64,000 nt of DNA, from the NCBI GenBank assembly GCA_028751875.1, contig CM054145.1, positions 1,275,333 through 1,339,332 of the forward strand, given 5' to 3'. This stretch comes from Rapana venosa. Taxonomy: Eukaryota; Mollusca; Gastropoda; Neogastropoda; Muricidae. This document shows, one piece after another, positions 61,777 to 64,000 of the stretch. Within the stretch, counting starts at the first letter, position 1; the number at the start of each line of letters is the position of its first letter. Both the position numbers and the translations under genes were made by a program. Below the pieces are notes generated by a model. That model was not told the DNA's origin. It did no database searches and was given only the letters and a program-made list of their open reading frames with translations.

Positions 61777-63651
61777 TCTAGCTAGCAGCCACTTGTGGTG
61801 CATACACCACACTGCAAACAAAGACGGTCAGATCACGGCAATCAGATTTTTTAAAAAACAACTTTCTTTTGACCCAAAGCATTTTCCTTCTTTCCACTCT
61901 GGTTTAGGTTTTCTTGGATTTCCTTCTTGTAAGAAATGCAAGTGCACCCAGCTGAGTGTCCCAGTAGCAGTCATGGCGCTGTCACACGGCCAATGAACAA
62001 CAGTTTTCCTCGGCTTCCTGACACTGATGTCTACAGATTCTTGGCTGATGGTTCCAGGCAATGGTTTCGGATTGTGATACTGCTTTGTGCTGTTTTGTGC
62101 GGGAAGTATTTATCTGCGTCCTGTTTTCTGGTGTGCTTGTAACTTACACGAACTTCTTGAGTTTTGGGGATAGTAAAGTGTTGGTAACTAACCTCTGACT
62201 AAATGAGGTCTGTGTAGGTGCTGGCGCAGTTTTTGTTTGTTTCATCTCTCTGCGCATTTCAACATGATTTTGTGTGTGTGTGTGTGTGTGTGTGTGACAG
62301 CACTTTTAACTTAACAACAGAAAAACAGAGTTTGCAGAAAATACAAAATAGCCACTCTGCTGTGATTGATTTCTGAAAGCAGATTTCAGAGCTTTGATTG
62401 CAAGGGTTGAGGTTGAGGGGAGAGGTAGAGTATTGAGGGGAGAGGCAGAGTGTTGAGGAGAGAGGCTGAGGTTGAGGGAGAGGAGAGTAGGGGAGAGCAG
62501 GATTGAGGGGAGAGGCAGAGTGTTGAGGAGAGAGGCGAGGATTGAGGGGAGAGGCAGAGGGTTGAGGGGAGAGGCTGAGGATTGAGGGGAGATGGGCAGA
62601 GGGTTGAGGGAGAGGCAGAGGTTGAGGGGGGAGGGATTGAGGGGAGAGGGAGAGGGTTGAGGGGAGAGGCAGAAGGGTTGAGGGGAGGAAGGGTTGAGGG
62701 GAGAGAGGAGTGTTGAGGGAGAGGAAGAGTGATGAGGGGAGAGAGGGTTGAGGGGAGAGAGAGTGGGACACAGGCTGAGGGGATGCAGTTGAACTGGAAG
62801 GCCAAGGTTAGGGTGTTATGCTACTCACAGCTCAGGGTGCTGCAGTCTAACAGCAAGGACTCTCGTGTCCAACAGGCTGGTGTTGCACATAGCAATTGGT
62901 CCAGACGCTTTCAAGCCATGTTACTACAAACACACACACACACCAAACGTGAACTCTTCCTGTCCACACACTGGTATGTGACAATAAAGTTTACAGGCAA
63001 CACACACCAACAGCCATTACGTGTACTGAACACAGGACTCACACACGCATGCAAGTGCACACACACATGCATTTACAAACAAGAACACACACGAGCTCTC
63101 ACACACACATCTTTACATGCATACACATACTCACACGCCTGGATATGAACACACTCTACACACCATGCAAGGACCTGTGAACATAATACACACACACACA
63201 TACAAAGGGGGACAGGATAGCCAGGTGGTTTGAGTGATGCCACTGCACTCATGATCCGCTGACCTGGGTTCGAATCTCCTTCAAGATCTATTGATGTGAA
63301 AAAGCATACGAGTGCTTATTCCATTATCCGCAAAAGAAAAGAAGAAAAGAAAAGAAGAAAAGAAAAGAAGAAAAGAATGAAACACACACACATATACACA
63401 CGCATGTAGTTATACGCACACACACACACACTCATTCTCTCTCATCAGACCCTTCTTCTCCCCCCCTGTGGTTCGCTCACTGACCTTGGCCTGAGTGTTG
63501 TCAACTTCCAGCACTAGGGCGCGGTACCAGGCTCCGTCAGCCATGTAGAAGGCCACGCACAGCTGACCTAGCCTGACCTGCAGCTGACCCCGCGGGGCTT
63601 TGGTCCTGGCGTAGTCGTCGACCTCGTCCATGAACTGCGTGCACACCTCCT
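50535..63651 (-). CDS. Multi-Tudor-domain protein (TDRD family), C-terminal part, nine exons recognised
   Basis: Exons in transcription order are 63651-63485, 60434-60348, 59591-59439, 58300-58214, 54929-54668, 53412-53253, 51297-51185 and 50640-50535; these eight pieces have GT-AG sites, and a further part of each barrel is not visible. Unit 1 has a first half-barrel ([11 protein letters not shown]...WYRALVLEV) and its extension ([20 protein letters not shown]). Unit 2 has a lead-in ([10 protein letters not shown]), the aromatic-cage strand [20 protein letters not shown] and a closing VEVF...[10 protein letters not shown]. This is extended-Tudor architecture: a Tudor barrel inside an SN-like fold. 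The family binds symmetrically dimethylated arginine, often on PIWI proteins in germ granules. I cannot assign TDRD1, 6, 7 or other. The start lies beyond 63651. Two junctions (63485/60434 and 58214/54929) probably hide missing exons. Exon count stated as nine in the call includes one presumed unseen exon; eight are listed here. Confidence 0.85.
50641..51184 (-). other. Tudor intron H-I with a SINE family C fragment
   Basis: The + strand stretch at 50945-51010 has CACCATGAAGGTAGCCGCATTCTGACT, shared with 59045 and 19540; the GGAAGGAAAG microsatellite follows at 51115-51175. Confidence 0.5.
51185..51297 (-). CDS. Tudor gene exon H, closing strand and helix of second unit
   Basis: Phase 0 start: [20 protein letters not shown] then [17 protein letters not shown], ending CC before a perfect GTGAGT donor. 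LTVEVF......[14 protein letters not shown] is the standard end of an extended Tudor unit. Reading through the donor gives an apparent stop (CCGTGA), so an unspliced reading would wrongly end the protein here. The acceptor TTTTAG is preceded by a TG-rich minisatellite. Confidence 0.9.
51298..51475. repeat. CA/GCATAAACA minisatellite at exon H acceptor
   Basis: ACACACACAGCATAAACATAGGAAAA-type units, six copies. On the - strand it becomes the TG-rich tract in front of exon H. Confidence 0.85.
51825..51930. repeat. 53-bp tandem duplication
   Basis: Two identical copies containing TCTGTTATTTAGTGCAACAT and GACATGACGTCCTCACTAC. Confidence 0.9.
51935..52095 (+). mobile_element. SINE tail fragments
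   Basis: GGGGACTGGATGTAAAAAAG and AGTGCTTACTCCATTATCC are the 3' end of family B. They are followed by GAGCGCTTTGATTTG and GCACTATATAAATTCC, the shared 3' tail. Confidence 0.65.
52893..53228 (+). mobile_element. tRNA-derived SINE, family B, full length
   Basis: GATGGGACAGCCTGGTGGTT head, B box GGGTTCGAATC, body with GTTAACATCAGTGCC, AGTCCTTCAGATGAGAC, AACATCTTGCGCACACG and GACAAAATTTACAACACTGC, 3' end CTATTATCATTG. It ends about 25 bases from Tudor exon G and is antisense to that gene. Confidence 0.88.
53253..53412 (-). CDS. Tudor gene exon G
   Basis: A completes AGA Arg from exon F, then [31 protein letters not shown] and [18 protein letters not shown]...PAQAVR..L is the canonical segment after a Tudor barrel (usually L..LP..F..LP.QA..C.L). 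The donor is AAG/GTGGCC. A SINE copy ends about 25 bases past this donor. The acceptor is TGTGTGTGCAG. Confidence 0.9.
53510..54145. repeat. CTCTCTCTCAAACACACAC array
   Basis: Alternating CT and CA runs in the intron between Tudor exons F and G. Confidence 0.9.
54150..54652 (+). pseudogene. LINE 3' end (C-terminal zinc-knuckle-like tail plus 3' UTR)
   Basis: The open frame at 54150-54395 reads [20 protein letters not shown], with C-x-C-x7-H-x4-C ([16 protein letters not shown]), and ends SPIGHLL. It is homologous to 60985-61240. The UTR ends near CTAATATCACTGAGAGTG...AAATCGAAGAC and (AAC)n. A 5'-truncated non-LTR retrotransposon, antisense to the Tudor gene. Confidence 0.8.
54668..54929 (-). 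CDS. Tudor gene exon F, aromatic-cage strand [12 protein letters not shown]
   Basis: After acceptor TTTATGCAG, GG completes a codon, then [16 protein letters not shown], a Pro-rich stretch, and [18 protein letters not shown], ending AG before GTGGGT. The FYVDYGN segment supplies the methyl-arginine cage residues and the conserved Asn. The preceding 40 residues ([14 protein letters not shown] region) do not resemble the usual VCAA.F..D..WYRA. Fragments GEVCA and AQFLW occur in the other two frames, so small indels may have scrambled this part. The annotated frame has no stop. The last codon completes in frame with exon G. Confidence 0.8.
54955..56920. repeat. About 55-bp satellite CTTCAGGTTCTGTGGGGATG + ATATAT + CACCTGCATGAAATACAG
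   Basis: Some 35 units. From 55930 to about 56700 they are regular; between 54955 and 55930 they carry many small deletions. The last units change to CATAACATTGTCAGGTTCTG. Confidence 0.93.
56921..57330. repeat. AT runs with an inverted block of the satellite
   Basis: 56957-57012 (CCACACAGAACCTGACAG and onward) is the reverse complement of 57175-57225. Long ATATAT runs separate the arms. It can form a large hairpin. Confidence 0.85.
57331..57530. repeat. GTACAGCACTGTATTGTACA-type low-complexity stretch
   Basis: Degenerate repeats of TGTACAGCACTG; resumes at 57945-58045 beyond the SINE. Confidence 0.7.
57531..57935 (+). mobile_element. tRNA-derived SINE, family A, inserted in GTACAGCACTG repeats
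   Basis: A box TGGTCTAGAGG and B-box-like GGTTCGTATCC, then CGGATGAGACGATAAACC, CGTAAAAGAACCCACGGC, GTTGTCCCTGGCAAAATTC, an A-run, GGGGAGAGCAGCCCGAATTT and GTATAAATAAATAAATACCG. GTACAGCACTG-like repeats lie on both sides. Confidence 0.9.
58214..58300 (-). CDS. Tudor gene exon E, lead-in to the second Tudor unit
   Basis: This is 29 codons, [20 protein letters not shown] then ITHMELPNL, in phase 0, with acceptor TCTGTTGCAG and donor CTG/GTCAGT. G..F.GFITH.E.P is the usual entry of an extended Tudor unit, normally followed at once by F[YW].QL. That continuation is not visible in the next 3.3 kb. The end phase also does not match exon F, which needs one preceding base. An intermediate exon is therefore missing or unrecognised. 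Confidence 0.83.
58965..59330 (-). mobile_element. tRNA-derived SINE, family C
   Basis: On the - strand: GTAGCCAAGTGGTAAAGGCC, B box GGGTTCGAATC, CAGTCTCCTAGGTCAGC, GATCCTGTAAGGTATGTC, and a 3' part with GTACCTGAAGAAGG and GAATGCGGCTACCTTC. Same sense as the Tudor gene. Confidence 0.85.
59439..59591 (-). CDS. Tudor gene exon D, SN-like extension
   Basis: This is 51 codons starting [20 protein letters not shown], then [19 protein letters not shown] and TADITNILQ, with phase 0 at both ends. [22 protein letters not shown] is the closing strand-helix of an extended Tudor unit, equivalent to exon H of the second unit. The donor is CAG/GTCTCT, running into a GA repeat seen on the + strand. The acceptor is GTGAACAG. 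Confidence 0.87.
59749..59777. repeat. Poly-C tract
   Basis: An uninterrupted run of about 28 C in the intron between Tudor exons C and D. Confidence 0.9.
59848..59965. repeat. TG and GTGTGGTGTGC microsatellite
   Basis: (TG)n of about 58 bases followed by GTGGTGTGCTGTGGTGT. Confidence 0.9.
60348..60434 (-). CDS. Tudor gene exon C
   Basis: This is 29 codons reading [20 protein letters not shown] and NNQCTALVK in phase 0 at both ends. It matches the SN-like part following a Tudor barrel, where a helix precedes a strand of the form C.A.V. The acceptor GTGTTTCAG is fed by a 540-base TG-rich array in the upstream intron. The donor AAG/GTCCTG is weak. It joins exon D to give [13 protein letters not shown] without a frame break. 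Confidence 0.8.
60437..60978. repeat. CA/CCAACACACAC array at exon C acceptor
   Basis: 540 bases of ACACACACCAACACAC-type units. On the - strand this TG-rich run directly precedes the exon C acceptor. Confidence 0.93.
60983..61510 (+). pseudogene. LINE 3' end, second copy
   Basis: Reads [21 protein letters not shown]-x-C-x7-H-x4-C ([16 protein letters not shown]), ending SPIGHLL and a stop at 61240. The UTR ends near GTATCACTTTAAGTGG...TTAAAATTGAAGACTG. Homologous to 54150-54652 and also antisense to the Tudor gene. Confidence 0.8.
61515..61775. repeat. CA microsatellites
   Basis: Two (CA)n runs around a short unique segment. Confidence 0.9.
61785..62395. other. Tudor intron A-C, unique-looking part
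   Basis: Searched on the - strand for a Tudor FVDYGN exon; none seen. No other feature apart from a TG run at 62273-62296. Confidence 0.5.
62398..62765. repeat. TTGAGGGGAGAGGCAGAGG minisatellite
   Basis: About twenty imperfect units of 17-19 bases. The - strand reads as SPQPSAS-type repeats with no gene. Confidence 0.9.
63208..63335 (+). mobile_element. SINE family B, internally deleted
   Basis: Head GGACAGGATAGCCAGGTGG and B box GGGTTCGAATC are joined directly to the 3' end GTGCTTATTCCATTATCC; the middle 200 bases are missing. Followed by AAAAGAAAAGAAG repeats. Confidence 0.8.
63485..63651 (-). CDS. Tudor gene exon A, first half of a Tudor barrel
   Basis: The exon reads, after two bases of a split codon, [14 protein letters not shown], then [20 protein letters not shown] and [15 protein letters not shown], ending AAG before GTCAGT. 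The G.LCVA.Y..DG.WYRA.VLEV pattern is the beta1-beta2 region of a Tudor domain with the conserved Trp-Tyr-Arg. The next strand (FVDYGN) should be in the following exon but was not found in the next 3 kb. The acceptor is TTGTTCAG. SINE copies lie on both sides, one starting about 32 bases from the acceptor. Confidence 0.88.
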
Positions 63652-63682
63652 CTGAACAACGGTCACACAGACAGTCAGCACG

Positions 63683-63930
63683 TTCAAGGGATTTTTCCTC
63701 TGGAGTTAACATCAGTGCAGACTCCACTCTCCACAAAAGTCCTTCGGATGAGACTATAAACCGAGGTCCCGCGTGCAAACGCATGCAGAACATCTTGCGC
63801 ACACGTTAAAACCCGGAAGAGTAGGCCATTGTGTGCTGGTGGGAACGGATGACAAAATTTACAAAACTGCATACACACAGGGATTGGATGTAGAAAAGCA
63901 CATGAGTGCTTATTCCATTATCCTCGAAAT
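63683..63930 (+). mobile_element. SINE family B, 5'-truncated
   Basis: Starts in the body at TTCAAGGGATTTTTCC, with GTTAACATCAGTGC, CTTCGGATGAGACTATAAAC and GACAAAATTTACAAAACTGC, ending CATTATCCTCG. It begins about 32 bases from Tudor exon A and is antisense to it. Confidence 0.85.
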
Positions 63931-64000
63931 AAAAGAATAAAAAAATAAAACAACAGACCACTTCACAGGAGACAGACAGACACTCTCTGTATGACATCAC

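Overview
This is eukaryotic genomic DNA. Its genes are split by long, repeat-filled introns, and its dispersed repeats (tRNA-derived SINEs, LINE 3' ends, TIR elements, very abundant CA/GA/poly-G microsatellites) look like those of a mollusc, probably a marine gastropod. That placement is inferred from repeat style and gene content, not proven.

Two protein-coding genes are supported, and they converge. On the + strand, six exons at 4817-41754 encode the C-terminal 270 residues of an ARFGAP2/3-type (Glo3 class) Arf GTPase-activating protein. Every junction is phase-consistent, and the last exon has only 15 coding bases. The catalytic zinc finger lies upstream of the window. On the - strand, nine identified exons at 63651-50535 encode the C-terminal part of a multi-Tudor (TDRD-family) protein ending in an acidic tail. 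Five of its eight junctions join well, one is ambiguous, and pieces of both Tudor barrels seem to be missing. The two stop codons face each other about 8.8 kb apart. That interval carries candidate 3' ends and three successive inverted repeats (47880-49332).

Region by region: 1-4816 is an intron with a duplicated flank plus TGTACCGCAGTG satellite, and a MITE copy interrupted by an insertion. 4817-6788 holds ARFGAP exons a-c. 6789-25637 is an 18.8 kb intron with a dead LINE, several SINEs, minisatellites, a poly-G run and a 3.9 kb 17-bp satellite. 25638-29681 holds exons d and e around a 2.9 kb TIR element. 29682-41739 is the last intron, with a complete piggyBac-like MITE, several kb of GA-rich arrays and a second TIR element nested in a minisatellite. 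41740-49500 is the terminal exon and intergenic region (second complete MITE, compact TIR element, palindromes). 50535-63651 holds the Tudor exons, separated by satellites, two LINE tails and SINEs.

The window contains no operon, CRISPR, phage or bacterial feature. Functionally, the ARFGAP should act on Arf1 and COPI coats at the Golgi. The Tudor protein should bind methyl-arginine ligands, commonly PIWI proteins in germ granules. Nothing links the two beyond their convergent placement. The most notable material is structural: palindromes between the genes, DNA transposons that appear to incubate microsatellites, TTAA-flanked MITEs, exons whose splice sites touch tandem arrays, and signs that array interiors are unreliably assembled.
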